Source: Achaetomium macrosporum (lineage: Eukaryota; Ascomycota; Sordariomycetes; Sordariales; Chaetomiaceae). From it: a stretch of 64,000 bases of DNA. Positions 42,206 through 53,643 of this stretch are shown here, piece after piece. Below the pieces are notes generated by a model. The model saw only the letters and a program-made list of their open reading frames with translations, searched no databases and was not told where the DNA came from. Location: positions 82,279 through 146,278 of the forward strand of contig MU860046.1 in the NCBI GenBank assembly GCA_033296875.1, written 5' to 3'. The position numbers and the translations under genes were made by a program. Every line of letters starts with the position of its first letter. Position 1 is the first letter of the stretch.

Positions 42206-45200
42206 GGACTGGTGTCGAGGGCTGTGATATGCCCGAGATGCAGTTCCTGCTGTGGACCAAGTTGACTTCGTTCTGTGCCTTTTTCTGGCCAAGCTAGCAT
42301 ATACATTCCATCCGGCTGGTTGCCGTACGTCGTGGTTGTGGCGAGTCGAGTCTGGATCTCGGTTGCCCTAGTCTCGGACTGAGGCAGCGTATATGTCTTG
42401 CCGTGGTCCATAGATGCGTTTGGATGTCGCGTTGGTCAATGCTAAAAATTGTTGGCTTTGCCTTTCTGATGCCATACAGGCGGTGCAATCATATCAGCCT
42501 GTTCCCGTGACTATGTGATCTATCAATGTGTCTGTCTGTTTGCGTTCCCAGCATCACTTGAGCTTCGCAGTATCACGAGTGACAATATGAAGCTGAAGCT
42601 ACAATGATCAGACCCACAGTGTTTCCTCATACATGTCATCCCTCCCGTGCTCCGGAGTAATACAGCGCAAGGTCGGATCAAGCATGCAACATGAGAACTC
42701 GGGCCCATGTCAGCATTGTCAGACAGCTAATACATGTGAGGTCGTGTTCTGTTTCACGTAGTATCTCGCGTGGCACGACGTTATTAGTCCCATCGTAACG
42801 TTTCCGTGATCGATCATTACACGCCTTGCTGGGTATTCCATGTCCCCAACCAGGCCCCCTCTGCTTTTCCTGTTTCACGCAGAACACTTTCTATTCCCTC
42901 AGCCCACAGGTTACGCACGAGATGTGTGTAGCGTCACCGGAGATTTTGCCATTTTCTCCGTTATGGATCCTGCTCAGGGAAGCTGTGCTTGACTTGTCAA
43001 GGCAGAGAGCCCAGTGAGGCAAGGCCCTTCGGTATCCCACATAACACTCACAGCGTTTCAAGTGGGAATTGGGACTCCACCCACTCTGTATCTCCTGAGA
43101 GTCCTGTAAAGATGGCACTTCTGTCGGTAATCTAGGGCGCTCGCTAGTGAGCAGTTTTGCCGGGCTTCGTCCAAACCAGAAGTCGGCCGGCTGTGGTCAG
43201 CCCACCCGGCAGGCGCGTTCAGCGCCTTCCCCATCTCCCACCTAGGAGAGCATTCTGAGTCTCCCCCCACCAGCTCCTGCCTTCTCACACCCGACTTAGA
43301 CCTTATCACAGCAAGCTGACAGGACAGGTTCTCAACAGAATCGGGTGCCAGTGGCCAAGCGGCAGTGCCTTGTCTCTCCCATCATGAATCCGAGAAGCTG
43401 ACGGTTCGATTCACAGTGAATCCCCGACCTCGACTCACGAGAGGGTGATGCCGGTATGAGATCCGCTCAGTGCCTGGACCAACAAAACAATAAAAAAAAT
43501 GAAAATGAAAAAAAAAAAAAACAAAGGGAAAAAAAAAACCAGAGGGCAGGTAGAACAATAGCGATATGATTTGACAACAGCGATTTGATTCAACACAAAT
43601 GGGAAGGGTCACTGTAGACACTCATGACCGAGTAAGTGGAACTTCCCTTGCTGACTTGGCACTGGCACCTCGCTTCAATTGATTTCTTTTTTATTCTATT
43701 GTTTTCACTTCGCATACTGTACGGAATTCCTGTCTATGGAGTACTCTTCGCAGATCCGAGGAGCGGTCGTCCGGTGTGGTGTAGAGTGCATTGCCTTCAC
43801 ATGTTTCCTGATGGACAGAAAAAAGAAGACGACTGGTTTGGAAAGAATGTGAGTATGATATGGGAGGGACATGGACGGGATAACCACACTCTGAGAGACA
43901 ACGTCGTCAGTTCAAAGCTCTTTACCTACGGGACTGTTGACAAGAAACAGAAGCTGTGGAACAACCGCAGCCATGATAAACATCACTCAACAGCAACAAA
44001 AGCATCAGCCGGAGACAGTCCACCCGCCGAACGTAGGGTAAAACGGAGCGAACACGGGAGAGGAGACACTGGCACGCCGGAAGGATCCATGATGGCAATC
44101 AGATGTCCACGGGTCTCTTGGCGCTCTCGTCGGCCTCGGCATCATGGAAACCGTTGGCGGCTGACTGCAACCTTGCATGAGGGGGACATCCGACAGCCAC
44201 AGCATGTCTGGGAAAGGAAGGTGCCTTGCTGCTTACCCCACAGAATGCGGTTGGTAAGGGTGCAGGGCGCTACGCCAGATGCAGGGGTGAGGTGCCGGGG
44301 CTTGAAGATGATTCCAGGTTTCTTTCTACGTTCCTGTCTGCACTCAGAGCATTATTAATGTGGTAGGTTGCTGGTGATGGTTGGTAGCAGAGGGAGCTGG
44401 ACTTGGCGCTGAGCGATTGATGACATGACTTCTTGTTGATGGGACTGGAATCAGCGTTGGCTATGGTCTTCACCTGCAGTTGCTCAACCAGATGGGACAT
44501 GGACGTAAAATTGCGAAACAATGGCCGTTTGCTGGGTTTACGTTGTTCAAGCATGGAATTCACCGGCCAACACCCGTCTGAACGCAGCCTCCCTCCTCCC
44601 GCCCAAGTTCTCTCCCCGATTACCTCCCTAGGCTGCGTTGTTCACCGTTCGGCTGCCTTGCTCGCTCTGGTTGCGAACGCAATCCGTCTCGATCCATTGC
44701 GGGCCAGGATGAAACCGATCCTTTGATTTACTATACGGTACCCTTTACTCCGGAGACTGGTGATGACCACATGGATTGCCGCCTGTACTGTTCACTGAGG
44801 GACAAGAACACACAGAAACAGCTGAGATTCGCGGCGCACAGATGCTGTTCCGGGCGACAATAAGGCAGCCTTCACAACGGGAGGGCGCCGGGGCCGAGGC
44901 TCCTCGTTGTGAAGGATCATATGCATCGCCCCACTTCCCCGGATTGATCTCTCACTTCCCAGAGATGCATGGTCGCATTGATATGGGGAAGTTGCATCCA
45001 GGATTACGGGGAACCTGTTCAACGTCCAAGTGGGCCAATGGGCGCCAGTTCCTGCGTCCCTTCCCCAGCCCAACGCAACCTTCTCGCATCCTTTACGAGG
45101 AATAGTCAGTTGTCCCCGCTCGCCACCGGACTGGGAAGTTGACCGAGCCCGTGGCAAACATTGTTCCCTGAGACATTGTCGTATAAGGACCATCTTGTTT

Positions 45201-45339
45201 CTCCCTCGGCCTGTCCTGACCCTCCTTCATCTCCTCCCTCCGAATAACCTACACTCGTTAAGTGAGACCAGACCGTCCAGACGCTCGTTGTCTTCGATTT
45301 ACCTATTCCCGGGAACAATAGAACGCACCAGCCTTCACA
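42206..45339. other. Long intergenic region, low-complexity A-run, no supported gene
   Basis: About 3.1 kb. An A-rich low-complexity block lies at 43487-43540 (A runs of 8-13). The frame at 43636-44358 (240 codons, plus) has no recognisable composition or motif, and I do not accept it. A tRNA-like string at 43344-43420 is discussed under rejected items. The right end should carry the CFEM gene's promoter. Confidence 0.4.
43487..43540. repeat. Poly-A low-complexity tract
   Basis: Several A runs broken by single T, G or C bases. No element boundary or target-site duplication was seen that would make it a retroposon tail. Confidence 0.7.
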
Positions 45340-46087
45340 ATGAAGTACACCACCGCCCTGCTCACCCTGGCCGCGGCCGCCTCGGCCCAGGACATCAGCA
45401 TCTTCCCCGAGTGCTCTCTCCAGTGCATCATCAGCGGCATCAGCAGTGGCAGTAGCTGCGAGGCAACCGACTTCGTCTGCGTGTGCAATAACATGGACGC
45501 CATCAAGAATGCCGCCACCCCGTGCGTCGTCCAGAGCTGCGGCATCGACACAGCCTTAAGTATGTTCTCATTTCCCTACTCGCCTTCCCCTTCTACCATG
45601 CACAAGACCGAATTAACCTAAGAAAACACCCGCAGACGAAGTCCTCCCAGCAACAGAGAAATTCTGCGCCGACGTCGGTTCCGGCTCCTCCTCCTCCTCC
45701 TCCTCCTCCTCTTCTGGAGCTGCCGCCACCATCACCACAGCCGAGGCAACCGAGACCACCGCCGCCCCTTCCACCTCCGCCGCCGACTCCTCCTCCTCTT
45801 CTTCTGCTGCTGAGGAACCGGAGCCGACCGAGACCACCTCCACCGGCGGCGGCAGTGGTGGTGATTGCTCCTGCGAGGAGACGTCGACCGCCGCCGGCTC
45901 CTCGCCCCCGGGCGGCTCCTTCATCACCTCAGCGACCACCGCCACGGGCAGCGAGATCCCGGAGCCGACTGCCTCGCCCACCACCACGGCGGCGACGACG
46001 TCGTCGGTGGCCACTGCGGGTGCTGCGGCTGCTGGGTATATCGGTGGCTTGGGCATGCTGGCTCTGGGCGCTGTTGCTGCTCTGTAG
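45340..46087 (+). CDS. CFEM-domain, probably GPI-anchored, wall protein
   Basis: Two exons, 45340-45559 and 45636-46087, joined by a GTATGT/CGCAG intron (phase 1), give 223 aa. Signal peptide MKYTTALLTLAAAASA. The CFEM domain follows with eight cysteines in order: PEC, QC, SSC, VCVC (two), PC, SC and, after the intron, KFC. The Asp in CEATDFVCVC is the residue that binds haem iron in characterised CFEM proteins. The rest is a Ser/Thr/Glu-rich stalk with a poly-Ser run from CTC repeats, ending in a hydrophobic tail (YIGGLGMLALGAVAAL) typical of GPI attachment. Known members take part in haem-iron uptake, wall structure or host contact. The second CDSCE-like pair of Cys in the stalk is unusual. 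The gene is isolated from neighbours. Confidence 0.94.
45688..45730 (+). repeat. CTC trinucleotide repeat encoding poly-Ser
   Basis: Runs of TCC/CTC code the serine run after the CFEM domain (about 12 Ser). Copy number is likely to vary between strains, changing stalk length without a frameshift. Confidence 0.75.
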
Positions 46088-48329
46088 AAAAGCTCAATGC
46101 GGGGGGTATGTGTCTCTGTTGAGGAGGTAGATTAGTGATCACCGATTGGGAGGGAAACTGAGTTGGCGGATTGAGATCATGTAAAAGGGGAGGATGGGCT
46201 GTAATGGTTTGTGAACGTGGCTGCTTAGGTCCAGATCCAAGGGTATGGAATGGATTGGAGTGGGAGGAAGGGAAAGAAATAATAACTACAGGTGCCGCCT
46301 TTAGTCGTTGTATGTAAAGCTACCGTACCTTAGTTAGCCTGGTGAAGGAAGGAAGGTGCACAGTTGGTATTTGAGGTCATTCTGACAGGCACTGGCCGGG
46401 CTAAAAACCATCCCTCAAACCACCAACTCACCCACGGGCCACCTAAAATACAATCACATCTTGACTGTTGTCTTACTGAGTATTAACTACTTGATGAGAA
46501 TGATGATGTGATGAAAATAATGTGTGACTTATTGCCGTGTTGCGCCTGGCAAGTGTTGCACCAAGCCTGCCAGCTGACCACACCGACAACTTGCCGGTTC
46601 TGCTCAGAGATTTGATAAGGTTTGGAATTATCAAAGAGGTTACTCGGACAGGCAGAGATCCAATGCGCGCTGTTCTGGATGCCCGACTACGAGGGACCCG
46701 TGAAGAACGTGGAACTTACGAACTTTTCAACTTCCCAATTTTAAGAATCTGCCACAAACAGTACCTTCTCTGGGTCGCAATTCAGTATTGGGGGCGGTAG
46801 CACGGTATACAACATATCAACACGGATATATGCCTAACTTACTAGGTAGCTTAGGATATACCAGTAAGCTACGCGCTTGTGGCTCGAGATGCCCTGGCAC
46901 ATAGCGTAATTGCATACTGGCCTGGAATTAGCATTCTTGTACCGGACCCGGCAACCATGTTTGGATGTCGCATGAATAAGCGCTGGACATGATTTCGGCG
47001 GGACTCTCCCACGCTGCTTGAGCCAACACTGGCCGCTCTGTGATCCTCCACTCCCTCCGCGAGAGCTGCAGCGGATCCTTCGGAAGCTGTCGCATATACT
47101 GCTGTTCGAAATCTATGCTAATGGCATGCGCAACGATCTAGAAACTGCGCCGCTTTCGCGCTTCATGGGGTTCTGCCCTTCATGATCAGCCCTGGCTGGG
47201 TACTTAGAAACACCCGTGTGGCTCAGACACGCAACGCAGTCTGCTCTCTCTATGCTGTACGATATGTACCATTGCTAACCACACATCTCTCGATGGCTTG
47301 ACAACCCAGTCTCTAACCATAATGGTCACCGTGTGAGTCGACATGGCGGGCACTGATCGTAACTGTCTACTCTCCCGCACCGCACACTTTACAGGATGTG
47401 GCTGAATCGGCGCTGGCGATACCGTCAGCTCTGTTGCGCCTTGATGGCGTGTGACGTTCCTACGTCCCAAATGTCTCGATTGGACACATGGAACCACAAT
47501 ACTATGCCTAGCCTTCTTTCGTCTGCTATTATTCATCGCTGTCATTAATTAGTGCATGGTTTGGACATAACGCTTTTCGTATCAAGGCACCCCAGTCAAC
47601 ATTACAGTTCCAGGGAGAATGTGACTCAAACTCCTTGAGCCTACGGGATTCCTAGACTAAGGTACCTACCTGACTCACCGCTCTATAACCCAAGAATATA
47701 TCAGGTAGAGGGACGAGACGAAGAGAGGGAAAGCAAGCCTTGTAGGATATATGTACGAGCCCCTAAGAAGGGATCTAGGGGTGTAGTTTGACGGCCGGAA
47801 CCCCGGTCCAGGGACTGGACCCTTCTTCATCCGTATGTACGTCATATGTGCGTCGAGCTCAGCACGTCCCTCCGTTCCGGTTGGAAGGCATAAGGTAGGG
47901 CCGCCACGCGGCTTGCGCCTAGGACGTTAATGGGAAACAGCAACAACAATAACAACGACAACTATTGCAAGCTTATTGGACACTTGAAGCCTTGAATTCA
48001 GGTGACGCGCGTCTTGCCCGAATGCACCCAAGTTCCGTCGTCATTTTCGCAAGCACCCATTGTTCATCTCAACTTCGCGAGCCCGTTACTCCCAACAATG
48101 CTTCGAATATCGGTCGAATTGCACAATACATTTGAATCGCTGCAGAATTGCCTCGCGTGTACGGTCCCTCTGGTGTGGTTATAAATACCCGGCCCTTCCT
48201 CCCCTTCTCCCTCCCATCCTCTTCCTTTCAACAACCAGGACCGACTTCAAGGTTCAAGTCAGCTTTCTGGCAACTTCTGCCATCGGCCCACATTCTCTTC
48301 TTCCTTCTCCATTCAACAGAGCCGACGTC
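46088..48329. other. Intergenic region, no supported gene
   Basis: About 2.2 kb. It contains dispersed-motif copies (about 46325, 46845, 47660) and short frames without motifs (46537-46800; 47204-47545 minus). The last 150 bp hold the promoter of the next gene. Confidence 0.4.
48180..48187 (+). promoter_or_regulatory. TATA box of the trypsin-like gene
   Basis: TATAAATA about 143 bp upstream of the ATG at 48330, followed by a pyrimidine-rich leader that is typical of fungal promoters. Confidence 0.6.
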
Positions 48330-50629
48330 ATGTCCGAATCTAGCCACCCATCCCCGGTTGGACATCCCGCGCGGTCCATGCCGCCCACGACCGCCACGAC
48401 ATCATCCCGCGAAAGCGCCGCAAAATGGAGATCAGAGAGAGCTCGTCGCGCCGAGGCCTCGAAGTCCTCCGAAAGCTCTCTCGGCGCTTTCGATATCTCG
48501 AACACGGGATTTCGCGTCGTGACTCCGCCTCGTCCGCTCCCCCTCCTTAGCTACTCGAGGGATGAAGCCTGCGAGTTTATTCGCGGCCTGTTTGGCGACA
48601 AGTTCGAAAGGAGAGCCAGGGAGATTGCTTCTCAGAACGGCATCTCAGTCGTCGAAGTTTCCCTCCAAGCTCGTGGTATGTCCAGTCACTGTCGACTCAA
48701 TCGATGATTGCTTTTCAAATCCTTTCCTTCCTTCCTCTCTTCTGTGTCTTCGATTTTTCTCCTTTTCTTTTTCATTTTTCTTTCATTCCTATCCTAGTTT
48801 TCCTCTCTCATTTTCTCTTTTCTCCTATCATTTTCTTCTCTGTCTTCTCTTTCTCTGTCATTTTCCTGCTCTCCCTTCTGTTTGACGTTCATTGACTAAC
48901 TCGGAATAGTATTCCGCGATGATCTGTCGGATTCACAGCCTACTATTCTGATCCTCGTCGAGGAATGGACCGCGGACTCACCAGGCCGCTGCCAAACCGT
49001 CGTGGAAAGGCTGAAGAAATATATCGGTATGTGCGATTGCTGTTCTTCCTCTCACTATGTTTGCCAATGGATTATTGACTGATTCCGGGCTCAGACGTAA
49101 CAGTTGCCGACGAGGACGACGCGGGACCTATCGATATCAGCGTGGAATTGCTTGCCCAAGACTTGCTGAAGGAGAAGTTCCTCTCCCCTCTCATCAAGGA
49201 TGCAACATATCCTCGGTTGATGGAAGCCTGGCCACGCATCAAGGAAGGCATTTTCGACATCCTGGAAAGCTTCAACACAACCGTCGGTCACATGACAACC
49301 ATCGCTCTCTTCCGACTCGGATTCGATGAATACGGTAACAATCCGAACACGGTCTATGTCACAGTGGACTACGAGTCGCCCGAGAACGGATGGCCTCCTG
49401 TTCTTGACAAAATGCAGACCTACGTCGACGGATTCGGCTTCGATCTCCATGTCCACCTGGAGCATAACGTCGTCGAACACTGTGCGTTCAACATCATCCA
49501 GTCAGACCTCACGGAGGCAGAGAGAGTCGACAAACGAAAGGACTACAACTATGGCTCCACTGAGCCGTATACAACAAGAGTCTGCCGGAGCAGACATTGG
49601 CGCTGGCTGCTACCTCCGCCGCGCAGATGGAAAATTAGCCAGTCCCATGGTGGGTACTCTGGGATGTTGGGTTGAACTAAAGATCAAAGGCCGGGAGGAG
49701 TGGACGAAAATAGCCCTTACCTGCTACCACGTTGTCAGACCATGTCTCAAGGGCTTCACCGTCGCCGTCCAGAAGATCAAGATTAAGGGCGTGTGGTACG
49801 ATCGTGGTGGGATGGGCGATCCACAAAAAGATTCCGACCTCTGGAAAGCAGACTTCAACGGACTGGAAACCACAGGCACATCGGCGCGCCAAAGGATGGA
49901 GCATCCTGCGCGGGCTAAGCACAACTTCCTCGTGTAAGACCTGAGAGATCGTATATCGATGCTTCAATCCATGGTTTGCCCGCCACCAACGACGAAACAA
50001 AATTGAACGACATAGTTGCGTTCTTCGACAGGGACAAACAATACTTTGGCAAAGTCTCCTTCGCTTCCGGCTACATGCGGCGTAGCAAGATTGGTGGTCG
50101 ACTGGATTGGGCGTTGATCTATCCGATCTCGGATGATCGTGTCGGGGGTAACGCGCTTCCCAGCTTTCGGGACTGGGATCAGAAGACTATTTACACCCCC
50201 AGTATGATGCCGGCGGTCCTGGAGGGTAACCTGAAGCCGCAGATGGGGTCGATTCGGGACATTACCGGGGAGCATTTTCTTTACAAGACCGGAGCCTCGA
50301 CAAAGTGCACCATCGGTACAGTCGATGGGATCAAACCGGATTGCGTCATCCGGGAGGAAAAATACATGCCAGGTCGCAGCGAGGACGATCTGAAGCCCCC
50401 CGAGTACATGGTTATCGGCACGCAAGGTTATCCATTTGGACTCCGTGGTGACTCCGGTGCTGCCGTCTTTGATAGGTTCGGAAGGCTGACAGGGTTGTTG
50501 TTTACTGGACAGCAACCACAACAGTCCAAGAAGGGTTACAGTCTGGTCACCCCGATCGAGGACGTCTTCCAGGATATCAAGGACAAGGCCAACGGAAACA
50601 TCCTGGACATTCGAGTTCTTGAGGAATGA
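48330..50629 (+). CDS. Intracellular trypsin-like protease domain protein, frame interrupted
   Basis: Exons 48330-48675, 48910-49026 and one from 49095 are cleanly spliced (phase 1 each). They encode a Ser/Pro-rich start without signal peptide, then an N-terminal domain (FIRGLFGDKFERRAREIA; PTILILVEEW; NTVYVTVDYES) I do not recognise. The protease part follows: ADIGAGCYLRR, ALTCYHVV with the catalytic His, GGRLDWALIYP with the Asp and GLRGDSGAAVF with the Ser nucleophile, ending in GYSLVTPIEDVFQDI. The triad is complete. However, the frame must shift by +1 near 49575-49590, a TAA stands at 49935-49937, and the next block runs in the earlier frame. A GTAAGA/GACAG intron (49934-50031) could bypass the stop but would delete conserved-looking FFDR. 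Either the gene is decaying or the assembly has errors. Similar proteases serve as domains in fungal immune-type proteins, so a signalling role is possible. Confidence 0.7.
48676..48909 (+). other. Long pyrimidine-rich intron
   Basis: 234-nt intron (GTATGT to AATAG, with TTGACTAAC branch site near the end) made almost wholly of T and C between 48710 and 48880. Most introns in this window are 50-100 nt. Confidence 0.8.
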
Positions 50630-51151
50630 GGCAGGAATCCGGAATTGGGAGGCAGTGCAGTGCGTTGATGATACCTTTGTAATTGATTAGAGTTCACACC
50701 CCCCTGGCCAGATCTGTTTGCGCATCTTGCTGGCCGTGATTATACCAGAACAAAGGAAGCAGTTCATGGAATCATTAGTCCATCCCACTGGTCTCCGGAG
50801 CAGCCGTTGTGCTAGGAGATATTTCAGTGCCGGAGGTTGTGGACGTTCTGCCATACGGATTGACGAAGACGCTCATTGCCTCTATCATGACCTATGCTAC
50901 CAGAGGATCTCTGATACGTCAACATTCCAAAAGGAGACTCCCTTATCTGCCAGTTTGCTTGGGCTTCCTGAAAACGGGGCAGGGTTTCTTCTCTAGCGAC
51001 CTCGAAAGTCCTTTTTTCTTCTGAACCAAGCAGTCTCCAGACAACATGTATTGCGGGGTATCAAAGCTCATCCAAGACGTCCACCAGATATTCCAACACG
51101 AAGCCAGGCTCAGGCTCGTATGTGCACGCCCGTCTCCCAGCAAGCCACGCT
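50630..51151. other. Spacer between convergent genes
   Basis: 3' regions of the trypsin-like and NAD kinase genes. No coding sequence seen. Confidence 0.4.
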
Positions 51152-52558
51152 TCACGGCTCCTCCACGGGCTCCCCGAATGGGTAATTAAACTTCAACAAC
51201 CCATTCAACCCGCCGACCCACGAATCGTCATCCTCAGGCCCACCGTCCGAAGAAGCCCTGATCACACAGGGCACCCCGCCTCGCCACCCGTCAGGCCCCT
51301 TCTCCAGCTTCTCCCCTTCCACGCGGACCTCCATCCCAATCGTCACCCCGACCCGCCTCTTCCCGTCGATGCTCACCGGCAGCTCCCTCCCTCTGTTCCG
51401 CGGGCTCAGCTTCAGCACGACTTTTGAATGCAGCGGCAGGACCAGGGGCCTGAAGCTCAGGCTGCGCGGGCTGATGGGCGTGATGAGCAGAGACTTGACG
51501 AGCGGGTGGACGATGGACCCCCCAGCGCTGAGCGAGTAGGCGGTGGAGCCTGTTGGCGTGCTGATCAGGATGCCGTCGGCCACGGCCTCGGTCAGGAAGC
51601 GGGAGTTGACGTAGATATCGATAATGGCGAGGTGCGGGTGCGAGCCGCGGTCGATGGAGACTTCGTTTATTGCGTGTAAGTAAGGGGGGTTCGCCAAAGT
51701 CGGGCGGGAATGGTTGGTGTCTGCTGTGAGGGGCCCGAGGTCAGGTTCGGCGGTGGAGGTCGGGATGAGCTGCGCGTTGATGTTGCGGCCCCCGCTATCG
51801 TAGATGCCGACGCGCAGGCGATTGCGCAGGAGGATCTTGGACGCGCGGCTGGGGCCCATGCATTGCCCGTTGCCGCGGACGCTGTCCCAGCCTGGCAATG
51901 GCGTAAAGTCTGGTTTGTCCTGGCCTGCTACGGAGGCTCGAGTGTGGGGATCGACCAGGTCCTCTACCGTCACGGAACATCCACTCATGTAGCACTCTCT
52001 CCATGCTCGCTTGTACTCGTTGAATTTCCACTCGCCTAGGAAACCGAGGGTGCCCATGCTGAACGAGAGGATCGGGGGCACGCTGTTGTGCATCGAGAAC
52101 AGGCTCGCTGCGCGCAGAATGGTGCCGTCACCGCCCATAGTCGTGACGAGGTCGATCTTCTTCGCGAAGAGTGTGGGAGCATTGCTCGGGGCTGTCGTGT
52201 AAATCGGGAAGGGCAGCGTCTCGTGGATGGCGTTCGCAATGTGGCTTTCGAAGATAAAGTTCAGACCCGGATAGTTGCTATGAATGTATTTGGCGAATTC
52301 GACGGCATCGGCGGTGACTTGGGGCGCATGCAGCTTGGGCATGAGCAGGATGTTGCGCGGCGGCTGAGGCCAGTGCAACGAGAGCAGCGATGACGTTTTC
52401 GTCTGGTGGTAATGCGGGACGGTGCGATGCGGAAGCGCCGCGACGTCGAGGATCTGGCTCCGCGCGGCAGACACGGAGAAGAAGCGATATGCTCCCCTTC
52501 CCTGGAACCTTGCAGAGCTGCGTCCCAGCGCGGCCATGGTGAAGCTCGTCAAGGCCAT
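51152..52558 (-). CDS. NAD(H) kinase, mitochondrial (Pos5-like)
   Basis: ORF read from Met at 52558 (MALTSFTMAALGRSSARF), giving 468 aa; the frame is open to 52750, but the chosen start gives an Arg/Ser-rich mitochondrial presequence (RGAYRFFSVSAARSQ). The conserved block begins RNILLMPKLHAPQV. The kinase signature TTMGGDGTIL has GGDGT at about residues 142-146, followed by SFSMGTLGFLGEW, then INEVSIDRGSHPHLA, DGILISTPTGSTAYSLSAGG, and FRPLVLP and VSIDGKRR of the C-terminal beta domain. The enzyme phosphorylates NAD or NADH with ATP to supply NADPH in mitochondria. An insert between the two lobes, near ECYMSG and TPLPGWD, is longer than in bacterial forms but usual for fungi. The C-terminal tail contains acidic GGPEDDDSW. 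No introns seen. Confidence 0.93.
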   Translation of the reverse strand: MALTSFTMAALGRSSARFQGRGAYRFFSVSAARSQILDVAALPHRTVPHYHQTKTSSLLSLHWPQPPRNILLMPKLHAPQVTADAVEFAKYIHSNYPGLNFIFESHIANAIHETLPFPIYTTAPSNAPTLFAKKIDLVTTMGGDGTILRAASLFSMHNSVPPILSFSMGTLGFLGEWKFNEYKRAWRECYMSGCSVTVEDLVDPHTRASVAGQDKPDFTPLPGWDSVRGNGQCMGPSRASKILLRNRLRVGIYDSGGRNINAQLIPTSTAEPDLGPLTADTNHSRPTLANPPYLHAINEVSIDRGSHPHLAIIDIYVNSRFLTEAVADGILISTPTGSTAYSLSAGGSIVHPLVKSLLITPISPRSLSFRPLVLPLHSKVVLKLSPRNRGRELPVSIDGKRRVGVTIGMEVRVEGEKLEKGPDGWRGGVPCVIRASSDGGPEDDDSWVGGLNGLLKFNYPFGEPVEEP

Positions 52559-53643
52559 GATAGGAGGAGGATGGACTTGGCGATTTCGAGCCAGAACTGA
52601 CGGCCCCGACATGCCGACATGGTCGGTGTCGAAATCTGTCTCCCGGCCTGCAAGCTTGGAGGGCTGTTGAAGCTCTGGGCGCCGAATCTTGCAATGGCAC
52701 GGCTCGATGTTCAAGGCTCCATGATCGTTGCCGGTTGCTTCGCTTGACAAAGGAGAGCTGCGTTAGTGGATGCTTGTGAAACCCGAAGGTATCCTTGAAG
52801 GCTCGCTTGCCATCACCAATCAGAGGGGGTTGAAATCCGTCTTACCTAACGTTCCTGTGTACCTTACTCGCTTCTTACGCAGTGCTGTCATGTGCGTCGA
52901 GCAATCGGCAACTAGAATTCACAGGTACCCGCGATATCCATAGCATGTATGTATTGTAAGTATTAAAGTAAGTGAAAACTATATGTAAGGCAACGTACCA
53001 ATGTTGCTGTTTCCTTCAAGGTATAGGTACCTTAGGTACCTAAGCTCAGGTAGGTACTGGAGCTTTGACCATCTGGAATCAGTTTGATTTTCCAGTTTGA
53101 AAAGCCGACCCGATGGTGACCCCACTACTCCGTGGGCCATGGTGGTGGGGCCATTGCATCCGAACAGCAAGCGTCTGCAGGGGCAGCCCACCTGAGCACG
53201 TGCCCGTGATGACGGAAGAGCATCGGCGCCCTTGTCCATCTGAACTTGCTGCATCCCATCAATTGTTTGTTGGTCTCTCCTTCGGGCCAGATCTTAACCG
53301 CGATGCCCTCGGCAGCGGTTGTGCCACGCGACCCCAACTAAAGACTGTTGGATTGCTTGCTGCCGCTGTTGCGGTGTTGGAAGCCTGCCCGAAGTTCCCG
53401 CCCTTTCTCTCGCCGGAACTGGCGGAGGATCCAACCCTGCAGCACCAGCTCAGCGCTGCCTGCGGCTGACTGCCCTGCGGTCAACCTCATGGACCTGCAC
53501 TAACTCGGTCCACTTCACATTCCACCAGCTCGTTATCAATCCCAGTTCCCGGTCCCTCTGTCTTGCTCTGCTTTTGCGCAGACCTTCTTTTCCGCAATTC
53601 TGGCACCCGGACTCCCAACCTACAGCATCGCTTGTCGAGCCAG
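52559..53643. promoter_or_regulatory. Bidirectional promoter region of NAD kinase and acyltransferase genes
   Basis: About 1.1 kb between divergent genes. A 14-bp palindrome, CTTAGGTACCTAAG, at about 53027-53045 sits in a cluster of GGTACCT repeats (53020-53057) and is the densest copy of the dispersed motif. No TATA box is clear. Confidence 0.4.

Noticed and set aside
43344..43420. tRNA-like string with A-box TGGCCAAGCGG and B-box GGTTCGATTCA
   Set aside because: The T stem does not pair (only one of five pairs), the acceptor stem has mismatches and no anticodon arm folds. At best a decayed tRNA.
43636..44358. 240-codon open frame on the plus strand
   Set aside because: No motif, odd composition and it follows a low-complexity A tract; no splice partner found.
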